A stretch of 55,685 nucleotides of DNA from Gammaproteobacteria bacterium. GTDB lineage: Bacteria > Pseudomonadota > Gammaproteobacteria > Chromatiales > Chromatiaceae. The stretch is taken from NCBI GenBank assembly GCA_009928645.1, contig SACH01000014.1, positions 1 to 55,685 on the forward strand. Reading direction: 5' to 3'. Positions 10,046 through 20,446 of this stretch are shown here, piece by piece (positions within the stretch are counted from its first letter, which is position 1; each line of letters starts with the position of its first letter). Under the pieces are notes generated by a model. The model searched no databases, was not told the DNA's origin, and saw nothing but the letters and a program-made list of their open reading frames with translations. A program made the translations under genes and the position numbers.

Positions 10046-10375
10046 TCAGACCCGATCTCGATTCTCGACCCTGCTACCGGGGTCCTGGGTTGCCGTACGG
10101 GGGGGCCCAGGCTGGGCGGAGGTGGTGGATTGGGCCCCCGTTACCCCCTGGGTGCCGGCGGCGGTTGAAGGGGGAGTCTCTTCCAAGCGCTTTGGTTCCT
10201 CCTCCTCCTTGTCCTTGTCCGCGTCGCTGATTGCCGAGCGGAAGCCCTTGACCGCATTACCCAGATCCGAGCCGATGCTCTTCAGGCGCTTGGTGCCGAA
10301 AAGCAACAGAACGATCACCAGGATGATCAGAAGCTGCCAGATGCTGATACCACCCATGCCCATAATGTTCTCCAA
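10046..10375 (-). CDS. tatA: Sec-independent translocase TatA
   Basis: TatA oligomers form the variable channel or membrane-weakening patch that carries folded proteins. The 109-residue product has a membrane helix ([18 protein letters not shown], about residues 10-27), the [20 protein letters not shown] amphipathic helix, and an acidic tail rich in Asp/Glu/Lys then Pro/Thr. It is the first gene of tatABC, whose promoter should lie in the 146 nt upstream. ATG is preceded by GGAGAACATT. Confidence 0.95.
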   Translation of the reverse strand: MENIMGMGGISIWQLLIILVIVLLLFGTKRLKSIGSDLGNAVKGFRSAISDADKDKEEEEPKRLEETPPSTAAGTQGVTGAQSTTSAQPGPPRTATQDPGSRVENRDRV

Positions 10376-10521
10376 CGCTCCCGGGGAGCGGTTGCTAGCG
10401 ATGTCTGAGCCAATCGGCGCCTAGCCACTGGGGGCCGGGGCCAACCCGCTGCGTCCGCCGTGTTGCGGGCGCGAAAGTGACACGATCTTACCGCAAGACC
10501 GGGGCGGGCAGGAACGGTTTC

Positions 10522-11727
10522 TTAGGCACCGAAGCAGGCAGCGATCTCCCCGCGGATGGTCGCCTCCTGACGCTCGATTGACGCCACCAGGGCGAATTGC
10601 ACCCGGGCGCGGGCCAGGTTCTGGCCAGGGGCGGTGACGCGAAACCAGCGGTTGCCCTGTAGGTGGTCCGTGAGGAACCGCAGGCCTAACTCCAGGGGCA
10701 GAAGACGGATCGCCGAGTAGAGGAGCGCGATCTCGGTCGGGGTCAGGAGCCCCCGGGTGACGGTGGCATAGGCCGCCAGCAGGGGGCGACAGACCGCAAG
10801 GTCGAAACCGAGCGTCGCGGGCTTTGCCGCCTCTCCTTGACGGTTGCAGCAGGAGCGCAGGCAGTCGGCGATATCGTGGAGGGTGAGGCCCGGCTGGACA
10901 GTGTCCAGGTCGATGAGGGCCAGTGCTCGTTGCCCCGTGGCGTTGAACAGCAGGTTATCCAGCTTGGGATCGCCGTGGGTCACCCGTTCCGGGATGAGGC
11001 CCGCCTGGCGGGCATCCTCCAACTCGGCAAGGCCCTCCCGGCGGCGGGCGAGGAAGTTCAGGGCCTCTTCTAGGTCAGGTTCCGATGGCAATGCTGCTGC
11101 CGCGGGCACAGGGCCCAGCAGGCCTGCTGAAACTACGAAGCCCAAGGAACCGGCTGGATTCGCTGAGCCCGCCTCGCCGGCATTACCCACCAAACCTTGG
11201 GTTAGGGGAGTAACCCCCGTCGCCAGGAAATGATCGAACAGGCGCAGATAGGCGGGGGTAACATGAAACCCAGGGAGGGTGACCTGCAAATGCCTTGGTT
11301 CTAAGTCTGCCACGGCGCGATGAAACTGACCCAGCAGGCGGCCGACCTCCGCCGCCTGACCTGGGGTCCTGATCGCTGCCAGAGGCTCACCGGGTAGGTA
11401 GCTCATCATCCGCCACAGGTCGCCGGCCTCATCCCGTGTCCAGGTGGCGCCGCTGGCCACGGCTCTGAGGGTCGGCCAGACCAGGTCGATCCATGGCTGG
11501 CGGGCCAGATGGGCATCAAGCCGGGCGAGATTGGCCATGATCCCCTCGGGATCGGGGAAGACCTGGCCGTTGAGGCGTTGCAGGACCCAGCGGCCTCCGG
11601 CGGACCGCACCAGAAAGCTGTCGTTGATCAGCCCCCGTCCCAGGGGGCTGACCTCGAGTTCCTCGGCCTCCAGACCGAAGCGCCGGGCGATGCTCGCGGC
11701 CAGCGCGAGGGGCGGTGCGGTCTTCAT
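10522..11727 (-). CDS. APH-family kinase, N-acetylhexosamine 1-kinase-like
   Basis: This is an aminoglycoside-phosphotransferase-fold small-molecule kinase. The segment VLQRLNGQVFPDPEGIMANL (48-67) resembles N-acetylhexosamine 1-kinases, and the catalytic HGDPKLDN motif (251-258) and metal-binding IDLDTVQPG (272-280) are intact. It may phosphorylate an amino sugar for cell-wall or glycan recycling; the substrate is inferred from similarity. A Gly/Ala/Pro-rich insert (about 172-216) interrupts the C-lobe and is unusual. The frame is open for 94 further codons upstream, but that part overlaps mtaB and looks non-coding, so I start at the ATG before KTAPPLALA. Confidence 0.85.
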   Translation of the reverse strand: MKTAPPLALAASIARRFGLEAEELEVSPLGRGLINDSFLVRSAGGRWVLQRLNGQVFPDPEGIMANLARLDAHLARQPWIDLVWPTLRAVASGATWTRDEAGDLWRMMSYLPGEPLAAIRTPGQAAEVGRLLGQFHRAVADLEPRHLQVTLPGFHVTPAYLRLFDHFLATGVTPLTQGLVGNAGEAGSANPAGSLGFVVSAGLLGPVPAAAALPSEPDLEEALNFLARRREGLAELEDARQAGLIPERVTHGDPKLDNLLFNATGQRALALIDLDTVQPGLTLHDIADCLRSCCNRQGEAAKPATLGFDLAVCRPLLAAYATVTRGLLTPTEIALLYSAIRLLPLELGLRFLTDHLQGNRWFRVTAPGQNLARARVQFALVASIERQEATIRGEIAACFGA

Positions 11728-11806
11728 CCCGGGTTCAGGGCCGCCAGGCCAATCGGATGGGCCATCCGGGTGCCACGGATAAGCAAGGCGTCGACCTTCA
11801 TCGAAA

Positions 11807-13134
<1,328 letters not shown>

Positions 13135-13135
<1 letters not shown>

Positions 13136-13569
13136 CAGCCCTCGAGACCGGGCATGAGCCCGGGGGGCATGCCGGGGAAGGGCCCGGGGGGCGGGGGGGC
13201 AGGGGAGTTCTGGTGCAGGATCAGGCGCCAGCCTTCGGCGCCGCGGCGGTAGATGTTGGTTGCCAGGACCGGCGGCTGGGCCGGCCGGCCGGGGACCGTG
13301 ACCCGCTCCTCCAGGTAGTGGATGGCCAGGTCGCCGGCATGCAGCCAGCGGATGTGAGTGACCTGGATGTCGAGGTGGAAATCGCCCCCGAAGAGCGGCG
13401 CCCAGGCCTCATGCACCTGGTCGCCGTGGAGCAGTGGCTGCATGGGCAGCAGGCAGGCGATGTCCGGGGAGTCCTCCCAGACACCGCGCAACCGTTCGGC
13501 GTCACGCTCGTCAATGGCGTCGTAAAAGGCGTCTTCCGCATCCTGGGGGGTGGCGTAGCGTTCGGGCAT
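13135..13569 (-). CDS. SnoaL-like (NTF2-fold) protein
   Basis: This 144-residue protein looks like the SnoaL/DUF4440 group of the NTF2-like superfamily. It has an N-terminal helix pair (AEDAFYDAIDERDAERLRGVW), a central strand region around DIACLLPMQPLLHG, and a final strand WRLILHQNSP. The HQNSP end is typical of small proteins of this type. A Pro/Gly-rich tail follows. Family members are often of unknown function, binding small ligands in a cone-shaped pocket. It is coupled to mtaB by a one-base overlap and lies 27 nt downstream of the exported Hsp20-like gene. Confidence 0.8.
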
Positions 13570-13596
13570 GGCGCTGAAGTGATTCCGGGGGGTAGG

Positions 13597-14172
13597 TTAT
13601 CGGCCTTGGCGGCGGGGAATGAGGATGCGGACCTGGTCGGCGCTATCCTGGCGCTGCAGGGCGGCGCCATCCGCGTCCGGGGGCAGGGGCAGGCGGCGGC
13701 TGGCACGGCCGCTGGAGAAACTGTAGCTGCGCTGGTAGCCCCGACCCTCATCGAAGTTGTCCTCGCGGGAGGTCCTGGTGGAGGTATCCCGGGAGATGCG
13801 CAGGGAACGACCCTCGACATCGACCTGGATCTCTTCGGCCTTAAAGCCCTCCAGGGGTATCTCCAGGACATAGCCCTCGGTGGTGACGGACTGCTTGAGG
13901 GGCAGCGGGCCCCCGGAACGACCCGGCATCCCGCGCCCCGGAGCGGACATGTCGGGCGGGATGGGGAAAGCAGGCGGGGGCTGAAAATCGTAGCCCCCGG
14001 GGCCCATGAATCCGGGTGGGGCGGAAAAATCCGGCGGCGGTGGCGGAAAGCCCTGCATCGGCGGTGCAGCGGGTCCGTAACCGGGAGGGGCGGGAGTCTG
14101 GGCCTGGGTGAGGGATGGGGCCAGCAATACCAGACCCGTGAGGAGGACGCGAGGGGAGGGGATCTCGAACAT
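13597..14172 (-). CDS. Exported Hsp20/alpha-crystallin-domain protein
   Basis: The 191-residue product starts with a signal peptide (VLLTGLVLLAPSLTQA, cleavage likely just after). A Pro/Gly/Phe-rich region without defined structure follows (25-90), then an alpha-crystallin-like domain. In that domain LEIPLEGFKAEEIQVDVEGR matches the core strands of small heat-shock proteins, and the final RILIP resembles their I-x-I tail. Small heat-shock proteins are normally cytoplasmic, so an exported one suggests a periplasmic holdase; this is inference. The chosen ATG has GGAG nine bases upstream; an ATG nine codons earlier lacks one. Confidence 0.8.
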   Translation of the reverse strand: MFEIPSPRVLLTGLVLLAPSLTQAQTPAPPGYGPAAPPMQGFPPPPPDFSAPPGFMGPGGYDFQPPPAFPIPPDMSAPGRGMPGRSGGPLPLKQSVTTEGYVLEIPLEGFKAEEIQVDVEGRSLRISRDTSTRTSREDNFDEGRGYQRSYSFSSGRASRRLPLPPDADGAALQRQDSADQVRILIPRRQGR

Positions 14173-14690
14173 GGCAGCAACTCCGAGGCATGACTTCATG
14201 ATGCCAATTATAAGTCACCCTTGATCGCCGCTGGCGGCCGTTTTCCCGCTTAGCAGCGGGGCGGAATAAGTGTGTCGTCCGGTGTTCCCGCTGCTGGCAG
14301 CCTGTCGGACTTTTGCCGCGACACCCTTGGATTGTTCTGGAACTGAATCAACTTTGCTTGATTGACGCGAGAGTTGTGATTCCCGCGTAGATCGAATGTC
14401 TCGGATTTCGCGGCGGCACGCTATGTCCGGCAGACTTCCAGCAGGAACAAAATGATGTTGTCTGGAGCCAGGCATCAGGCCCTGCGCGACGCGGCAAGAG
14501 AACGATCGCCGATTAACCTGGGGTTTTTTGGCCCCCCCATGCCCCGTCGTCACCAATAGGCTGCTGATATCACGGAAAACTGCCCGGCGAAGGGTATACT
14601 TGACAGCTTACGGGCAGCGTTTCCGGGTCAGGATCATCAGTCATGGGGCTGGTGACCGGTTTGGCTCCCCATCGTTTGGGCACTAATTTT
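14173..14690. other. Divergent intergenic region, Hsp20-like gene and gmk
   Basis: No gene is supported in these 518 nt. They must hold the promoters of the leftward Hsp20-like operon and rightward gmk. A small hairpin (CCCGCT/AGCGGG, 14245-14260) lies near the left end with no U-tract. Candidate gmk elements are TATACT (14595-14600) and TTGACA (14600-14605), but neither has a well-spaced partner. Base composition is less GC-rich at 14320-14450 than in the flanking genes. Confidence 0.5.
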
Positions 14691-15308
14691 ATGAGCGAAG
14701 GCATCCTTTTCGTCGTCTCCGCGCCGTCGGGCGCGGGCAAGACCAGCCTGGTCAAGGCATTGCGTGAGCGGGAGCCGGACCTGGGGCTGGCGATATCCCA
14801 TACGACGCGCCCGCTGCGGCCGGGAGAGGTTGACGGGGTCCATTACCATTTCGTTGCCGAGGCCGACTTTCTGGCCATGATCGCGGCGGGCGCCTTCCTC
14901 GAACATGCCCAGGTCTTTGGCAATCGTTATGGCACCGGCGAGGCCAAGGTCCGGGAGGCCCTGGCCGCGGGCCAGGACCTGCTATTGGAGATTGACTGGC
15001 AGGGGGCCCGGCAGGTGCGTGCACGGTTCCCCGACGCGGTCACCATTTTTGTCCTGCCGCCTTCCGCCGCCGAACTGGCGCGCCGGCTGCGCGGGCGGGG
15101 CCAGGATAGCGAGACGGTCATCGCCGGGCGCATGCGCCAGGCCAGGGACGAGATGACGCACTTCGACGAATACGACTATCTTGTGGTCAACGACCGGTTC
15201 GAAACGGCCCTCGCTGATCTGGTGTGCCTGACCCGGGCCGAGCGCCTGCGACTGGCCCATGGCGCCAGCCGTTGGCAGGAACTGCTGGCGGGCCTGCTGG
15301 CGGAGTAA
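14691..15308 (+). CDS. gmk: Guanylate kinase
   Basis: Guanylate kinase phosphorylates GMP/dGMP to GDP/dGDP. The 205-residue product has the P-loop SAPSGAGKTSL near the N-terminus, the GMP-binding region SHTTRPLRPGEVDGVHYHF, and the lid segment around RLRGRGQDSE. I choose the ATG that gives MSEGILFVVSAPSG because it matches the usual length; the frame is open 16 codons further upstream. The following genes rpoZ and spoT are the standard gmk-rpoZ-spoT order of gammaproteobacteria. Confidence 0.97.
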   Translation: MSEGILFVVSAPSGAGKTSLVKALREREPDLGLAISHTTRPLRPGEVDGVHYHFVAEADFLAMIAAGAFLEHAQVFGNRYGTGEAKVREALAAGQDLLLEIDWQGARQVRARFPDAVTIFVLPPSAAELARRLRGRGQDSETVIAGRMRQARDEMTHFDEYDYLVVNDRFETALADLVCLTRAERLRLAHGASRWQELLAGLLAE

Positions 15309-15467
15309 TCGGCCCGGGGCTTGCGGCGCGCGGTGGCCACGCTACGCCGTCGCTCAACCGCCTGTCGCGCCACCGCCAGGCGGTCCCTCGTCATCGCGCC
15401 CGTCGCTTGCTAGGCGGGCTTTTGCTACCCTTTATCATCATTCACTCATACGGAGTCATCCCTACCC

Positions 15468-15755
15468 ATGGCACGCATTACTGTCGAGGACTGCCTCGAT
15501 CATGTCGACAACCGCTTCGATCTGGTGCTGTTCGCCACCAAGCGGGCGCGACAACTGGCCAATGGCGTCGAACCGCTGATCCCCTGGGCCAATGACAAAC
15601 CCACGGTGGTGGCCCTGCGCGAAATCGCTGACGGCGTTCTCACCCGGGAGGCCGTCGAGGTCGTGGAACGGGAGCGTGAGCAGCGCCGCCAAGAGCGCAC
15701 CCTGGAGATGCGGATTGCCGCGGAACTGGCGGCTGAACTCGGCGGCGAGGAGTAG
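15468..15755 (+). CDS. rpoZ: RNA polymerase omega subunit
   Basis: Omega helps assemble beta-prime into RNA polymerase and forms part of a ppGpp-binding site in gammaproteobacteria. The 95-residue product begins [20 protein letters not shown] and contains [13 protein letters not shown] and [13 protein letters not shown], all diagnostic. Its position between gmk and spoT is conserved, linking a ppGpp target with ppGpp synthesis. No terminator separates it from spoT, so co-transcription is likely. Confidence 0.98.
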   Translation: MARITVEDCLDHVDNRFDLVLFATKRARQLANGVEPLIPWANDKPTVVALREIADGVLTREAVEVVEREREQRRQERTLEMRIAAELAAELGGEE

Positions 15756-15884
15756 GCCCCAGGGCCTGCGCCGCGGGTCCCGGGCCCTGGAGCGGGCGCG
15801 GGTGGGGACCCGGCTTGCCCGGTTGATCCTCGCGGGGGGGCGCTACCAGGCCATCGGCGCCTGCGCCCGACAGGCCCTGAGCCG

Positions 15885-18068
15885 ATGAGCCAGGCCCTGG
15901 TATCCCCCACGCTGCCCCCGGTCACCGAACTGTCGCCGGTGGAAAAGCCGCGCTTCCAGGTCGAAGACCTCTGCGTCTATCTCGAATCCTACCTGACCCC
16001 GGAACAGATTCGTGAGGTCTACCGCGCCTATCAGCTCGGCGCCGAGGCCCATGCCGGCCAGATGCGGAAAAGCGGTGAGCCCTACATCGAGCATCCGGTG
16101 GCGGTGGCCCGCATCCTGGCTGGGATGCGCATGGATCACAAATGCCTGATGGCGGCCATCCTGCACGACGTCATCGAGGATACCGGTCACTCCCGCGAGT
16201 CGGTGGCGGCCCTCTTTGACGAGGAGATCGCCGAACTGGTGGATGGGGTCAGCAAGCTGACCCGCCTCGACTTCCCCACCAAGGCCGAGAACCAGGCGGC
16301 CAATCTGCAGAAGATGCTGCTGGCGATGACCAAGGACATCCGGGTCATCCTCATCAAGCTTGCTGACCGGCTCCATAACATGCGCACCCTGGGCATCATG
16401 GCCCCGGAAAAGCGCCGTCGCATCTCCCGTGAAACCTTGGAGATTTACGCCCCCATCGCCAACCGCCTGGGCATCCGCTGGATTGGGGCGGAATTGGAGG
16501 AACTGGCCTTTGCCCATCGCTGGCCCTGGCGGCGGTTTCTGCTGCAACGGGCGGTGGAGCGGGCGCGGGGCCCACGCAAGGCGCTAGTAGGGGACGTGGA
16601 GGCCGCCCTGCGTGACCGCCTGTCACAGGCCGGCATCCCGGCCGAGGTGGTGGGCCGCCAGAAAAACCTCTTCGGCATCTATTGCAAGATGCGCAACAAG
16701 CAGCGCCCCTTCGAGGAGGTGGTGGACGTCTTCGCCTTCCGCATCGTCGTCGACCGCATCGACACCTGTTACCGGGTCCTCGGGGTGGTGCACAATCTTT
16801 ACAAGCCCATCCCCGGTCGCTTCAAGGACTACATCGCCATCCCCAAGAATAATGGCTACCAGTCCCTCCATACCCTGCTTTTCGGTCCCCAGGGCATCCC
16901 CATCGAGATCCAGATCCGCACCCTGGAGATGCAGCATGTGGCGGAGAGCGGCATCGCCGCCCACTGGATGTACAAGTCCGGCGCAGAGGGCGTCAGCCCC
17001 CAGGCCCTGGCGGGGGACTGGCTGCTCAGCCTGGTGGAGATGCAGCGCGGCTCCGGCAATTCCATGGAATTCCTGGAGCACGTCAAGGTCGACCTCTTTC
17101 CGGACGAGGTCTATGTCTTCACCCCCCGGGGCGATATCCAGGTGCTGCCGGTGGGGGCCACGGTGGTGGATTTTGCCTATGCCATCCACTCCGGTCTGGG
17201 CAATCGCTGCGTGGCGGCGCGCATCGACCGGCGCATGGCCCCCCTGCGTACCGCATTACGCAGCGGTCAGACGGTGGAGATCATCACCGCCCCCCGGGCC
17301 ATGCCCAATGCCGGCTGGCTGAACTTCGTGGTGACGGGCAAGGCCCGCGCCAACATCCGTGCCTATCTCAAGAACTTGCAGCGTCAGGAGGCGGAGGCCC
17401 TGGGGCGGCGCCTGCTCAACGCCGAACTAGCGGGGCAGGGCCTGGACCTGGAGCGCCTGCCACCGGCCCAGGTGACGACTTACCTGGAACGGGCCGAACT
17501 GCCCGATCTTCCCGCCCTGCTGGTGGAGGTAGGGCTGGGCAACCGGCTACCGGTCCTGGTGATGCGGCGGCTCATGGGCGAGGAGGTCGCCGAGGCGACG
17601 GGGGCGGGGGAGCGGGGCAAGGGGCCCAAGTTGGATATCAAGGGTACCGAGGGCATGGTGGTCAATTATGGCCGTTGCTGTCGGCCCATCCCCGGCGACC
17701 CCATCGCCGGGCTCTTCAGTCCGGGCAAGGGCATCGTCATCCATCGTCAGGGCTGTCGCAATCTGGGCGATTTCCAACGCCACAAGGACCAGTGGCTCGA
17801 CCTGGAATGGTCGAGTGACCCCAGCGGCGATTTCGTCACCGAGATCCGGGTCGATGTCGGCAATCAGCGGGGCGTCCTTGCCAGCCTGGCCGCCGCGATC
17901 GCCGAGCAGGGCTCCAATATCGAGAACATCCAGTCCCGGGAGCGGGATGGCCACAACACGAGCCTGGACTTCCTGGTCACCGTCCGCGACCGACCCCATC
18001 TGGCCCGTCTCATGCGGCGGCTGCGGCAGGTCCCGCGGGTAATGCGAATTCAACGGCTGATGCGCTGA
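15885..18068 (+). CDS. spoT: Bifunctional (p)ppGpp synthase/hydrolase SpoT
   Basis: SpoT degrades and, in some states, makes the alarmone (p)ppGpp. Its domains in order are an N-terminal HD hydrolase with intact ILHDVIEDT (about residues 87-95), a synthetase domain with the SpoT-type RFKD motif (in GRFKDYIAIPKNNGYQSLH, about 306-324), TGS (about 400-460), a helical region and a C-terminal ACT domain (about 655-727). The intact HD site marks it as hydrolase-competent. The RFKD motif contrasts with EFDD in RelA, encoded 6 kb away. The length (727) is normal. Confidence 0.97.
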   Translation: MSQALVSPTLPPVTELSPVEKPRFQVEDLCVYLESYLTPEQIREVYRAYQLGAEAHAGQMRKSGEPYIEHPVAVARILAGMRMDHKCLMAAILHDVIEDTGHSRESVAALFDEEIAELVDGVSKLTRLDFPTKAENQAANLQKMLLAMTKDIRVILIKLADRLHNMRTLGIMAPEKRRRISRETLEIYAPIANRLGIRWIGAELEELAFAHRWPWRRFLLQRAVERARGPRKALVGDVEAALRDRLSQAGIPAEVVGRQKNLFGIYCKMRNKQRPFEEVVDVFAFRIVVDRIDTCYRVLGVVHNLYKPIPGRFKDYIAIPKNNGYQSLHTLLFGPQGIPIEIQIRTLEMQHVAESGIAAHWMYKSGAEGVSPQALAGDWLLSLVEMQRGSGNSMEFLEHVKVDLFPDEVYVFTPRGDIQVLPVGATVVDFAYAIHSGLGNRCVAARIDRRMAPLRTALRSGQTVEIITAPRAMPNAGWLNFVVTGKARANIRAYLKNLQRQEAEALGRRLLNAELAGQGLDLERLPPAQVTTYLERAELPDLPALLVEVGLGNRLPVLVMRRLMGEEVAEATGAGERGKGPKLDIKGTEGMVVNYGRCCRPIPGDPIAGLFSPGKGIVIHRQGCRNLGDFQRHKDQWLDLEWSSDPSGDFVTEIRVDVGNQRGVLASLAAAIAEQGSNIENIQSRERDGHNTSLDFLVTVRDRPHLARLMRRLRQVPRVMRIQRLMR

Positions 18069-18244
18069 GCCGCAGACACTGGCGGCTGTCGGTCGTGCGG
18101 CAGGCGGTTATGCCCGGCACCAATCAAATCGCGGTCTTCCGACTCCCCCCTTGACCAGCGTGTCTTGAATTACCTGGCTGCGCACTCAACTTTGGCGCAT
18201 CACTGGCCAACTGCCGCGTCCGCCTGCCGCAACGGAAAATCCTC

Positions 18245-18688
18245 ATGACCTCAGCCCAGCCCATTACTCCTGTCCTCACCCCTGAAGAGCGCCTGGCGGC
18301 CACCCGCCATGTCATGGCGTTGTGCCACGATTGGGGGCTGGGGGCGAGCGATATCCTCACCCTCCTGGCTTTGCCGGATTCGGTCAAGCCCCGCCATGTC
18401 CCCCGCTATGTCGAGCAGGAGGCCTTTCCCGACGAGGAGGGGGTCAACCGCCGTCTGGGTTATCTCGCCCGGATCGAGCATGCCTTGGGCACCTATTTTC
18501 CCCGCAATCCCAAAATGCGTTCCCTCTGGGTCAAGCGCGGCAATCGCAAATTTGGCCGGCGTCCGCCCATTACGGTGATGATCGAGGAAGGTGAGACGGG
18601 CCTGGCCGCGGTGCTGGCCCATCTGGACTGCACCTTTGCCTGGGATCAGACCGGCTCCCGGACCGAGTACGACGAGCGCAAGGGCTGA
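18245..18688 (+). CDS. ParS/MbcA-like (DUF2384-type) protein, no toxin partner seen
   Basis: The 147-residue product has a helical N-terminal half (about 10-95) that could be an Xre-like DNA-binding module. Its C-terminal segment (KRGNRKFGRRPPITVMIEEG, then GLAAVLAHLDCTFAWD) resembles the toxin-binding domain of Xre/MbcA/ParS antitoxins. Classical partners are RES-domain NAD+-degrading toxins, but no RES gene is adjacent: spoT lies upstream and a DUF2782 gene downstream. It may be a solitary regulator rather than an antitoxin. The family assignment is moderate and rests on the C-terminal segment. Confidence 0.6.
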   Translation: MTSAQPITPVLTPEERLAATRHVMALCHDWGLGASDILTLLALPDSVKPRHVPRYVEQEAFPDEEGVNRRLGYLARIEHALGTYFPRNPKMRSLWVKRGNRKFGRRPPITVMIEEGETGLAAVLAHLDCTFAWDQTGSRTEYDERKG

Positions 18689-18796
18689 CGCCTGGCCCCT
18701 CCGCCCCCCTCCGGCCCTCTTCCGATCCCCGGGGGCATGCAGAAGACCTTCCTGCTACCATAGGCGCGTCTTTCCTGCTGCCCAGGGCCGCGCCCC

Positions 18797-19120
18797 ATGT
18801 CCCATTCCCTCCTGCCGCCCTTCCCCCTGCTGGTCGCCGCCCTGGCGCTGCCGCTCGGGGGCCTTGCCAGCCAGGTCGCCGGACTGGATCTGAGCCTGCG
18901 CGAGTCCGACCTGGCCCCGGATGTCACCCTGCGGGAGCATGAGAATCGCACCGTCCAGGAGTACCGGATCAATGGCCGCCTCTACAAGGTCAGGATCACA
19001 CCCAGCGTCGGCGCGCCCTATTACCTGGTCGACCAGGACGGCTCCGGCGACCTGTCCTGGAACAGTGGCGCCGGCCCCGCGGTCACCCGAGTCCCCCAGT
19101 GGGTGCTGATGCGCTGGTAG
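18797..19120 (+). CDS. Exported DUF2782-family protein
   Basis: The 107-residue product has a probable signal peptide (LLPPFPLLVAALALPLGG) followed by a short beta-rich domain. The domain contains EYRINGRLYKVRITPSVG, PYYLVDQDGSGDL and a final VPQWVLMRW, the hallmarks of DUF2782, a small gammaproteobacterial family of unknown function. It would act in the periplasm or at the inner-membrane face. The next gene starts 58 nt downstream in the same direction. Confidence 0.8.
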   Translation: MSHSLLPPFPLLVAALALPLGGLASQVAGLDLSLRESDLAPDVTLREHENRTVQEYRINGRLYKVRITPSVGAPYYLVDQDGSGDLSWNSGAGPAVTRVPQWVLMRW

Positions 19121-19178
19121 TCCCGGTTGACCGCCAGGGTACCGTCGCCACCCACCCCTTTGGTTCAGGAGCATCTTT

Positions 19179-20198
19179 ATGAGACGTGTCGTCCGGTCGT
19201 TGTCGATTCTCGCCCTGACCCTGGCCCTGAGCCAGCCGCTGCTGGCGGGGACCCTGGAGGACGTCAAGGCGCGTGGCACCCTCAGGTGTGGCGTCAATGG
19301 CGGGGCGCCGGGGCTTTCCCTCAAGGACCCCGCTGGCCATTGGAGTGGCATGGACGTCGATTTCTGCCGTGCCGTCGCCGCCGCCACCCTCGGGTCCAAG
19401 GACAAGGTGGCGTTTGTCCCCCTGACCGTCGCCGCCGCCCCGGTGGCCCTGGCTAAGGGTGAGGTGGATCTGCTGGCGCGCAACTTCAGTTGGAATCTGG
19501 AGCGGGACGTCAGCGCGGGGATCAGCTTCGTCGGCATCCTGCTCTTCGACGGCCAGGGGTTCCTGGTCCGGCGCGATACCGGCATCCTCAGCGCCCTGGA
19601 ACTCGATGACAAGCGGGTCTGCGCCCTGGAGGGCTCCACCAGCGCCGATCATGTCCGGCGCTATTTCGACCGTCACCGCATGGACCTCGACCTGCGACTC
19701 TTTCCCGACATGGGCGCTGCCGCCAAGGCCTATCTGGCCGATGAATGTCAGGTCCTGACCAGCGATCACCTCCAGTTGTATGGCCTGCGGGCCGGAATGG
19801 AGCAGGGTCAGGACCACCGCGTCCTGCCCGAGATCATCTCCAAGGAGCCCCTGAGCCCCGCGGTGCGCGAGGGCGATGGCCGCTGGTTCGATTTGGTGCG
19901 CTGGACCCTCTTTATCCTGATCGACGCCGAGGAACTGGGTATCGACTCTCGTAACGTCCAGCGCGCCATGAGCGACGCCCAGGCCAGCGACACCCGCCTG
20001 CTGCTCGATGTCGAGGGCCAGGTTGCCAAGAACCTGGGGATCGATCGGGACTGGGTGGCGCGGGTCATCGGCCAGGTGGGCAATTATGGCGAGATCTACG
20101 CGCGCAATCTGGGCGACCAGTCGCCGCTCAAGGTCAAGCGTGGTTTCAATGCCCTATGGAATGACGGCGGTCTGCTCTACGCGCCGCCGCCGCGTTAG
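19179..20198 (+). CDS. Periplasmic amino-acid-binding protein (AapJ-like), orphan
   Basis: This 339-residue protein resembles the solute-binding component of the general L-amino-acid ABC transporter (AapJ/BztA). It has a signal peptide (LSILALTLALSQPLLA), then TLEDVKARGTLRCGVNGG, the typical opening of the mature family, and a two-lobe binding fold. The C-terminal part (NYGEIYARNLG, then GFNALWNDGGLLYAPP) is specific to this subfamily. No permease or ATPase gene is nearby, so it must work with a transporter encoded elsewhere or serve another sensing role. Its stop codon lies inside the first unit of a 63-64 nt repeat. Confidence 0.9.
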   Translation: MRRVVRSLSILALTLALSQPLLAGTLEDVKARGTLRCGVNGGAPGLSLKDPAGHWSGMDVDFCRAVAAATLGSKDKVAFVPLTVAAAPVALAKGEVDLLARNFSWNLERDVSAGISFVGILLFDGQGFLVRRDTGILSALELDDKRVCALEGSTSADHVRRYFDRHRMDLDLRLFPDMGAAAKAYLADECQVLTSDHLQLYGLRAGMEQGQDHRVLPEIISKEPLSPAVREGDGRWFDLVRWTLFILIDAEELGIDSRNVQRAMSDAQASDTRLLLDVEGQVAKNLGIDRDWVARVIGQVGNYGEIYARNLGDQSPLKVKRGFNALWNDGGLLYAPPPR

Positions 20199-20386
20199 CG
20201 TGAAAGTCACCAGGCCTGTCCGTCATCATCGAGGGTGTGGCGCGCCGCCTCATGAGAATTAGCGTGAAAGCTATGGCAAAGTCTTTCATATTCAGGAGGG
20301 TGGCGCGCCCCTTCATGGCGGTTCGCGTGAAGCCCATCCCCAATGACGGTCATCGTCAGAGGCGCGGTAAGACCCTCTGGTGACGG
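20195..20386. repeat. Threefold imperfect 63-64 nt tandem repeat
   Basis: Three units begin at 20195, 20259 and 20322 with TTAGCGTGAAAG, TTAGCGTGAAAG and TTCGCGTGAAG. Units 1 and 2 share GTGGCGCGCC with TCATG about 40-60 nt in; unit 3 keeps a GGCGCGG remnant. The first unit starts within the stop codon of the amino-acid-binding protein gene. The units have diverged too much for a recent duplication and contain no open frame. They may be operator repeats, a structured RNA or decaying dispersed repeats. Confidence 0.7.
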
Positions 20387-20446
20387 TTAGGTTGCTGTCG
20401 TGGCCGCCCCCTTTCCCCTCCTCATACCCCTTGGAACCCTGTCCTC

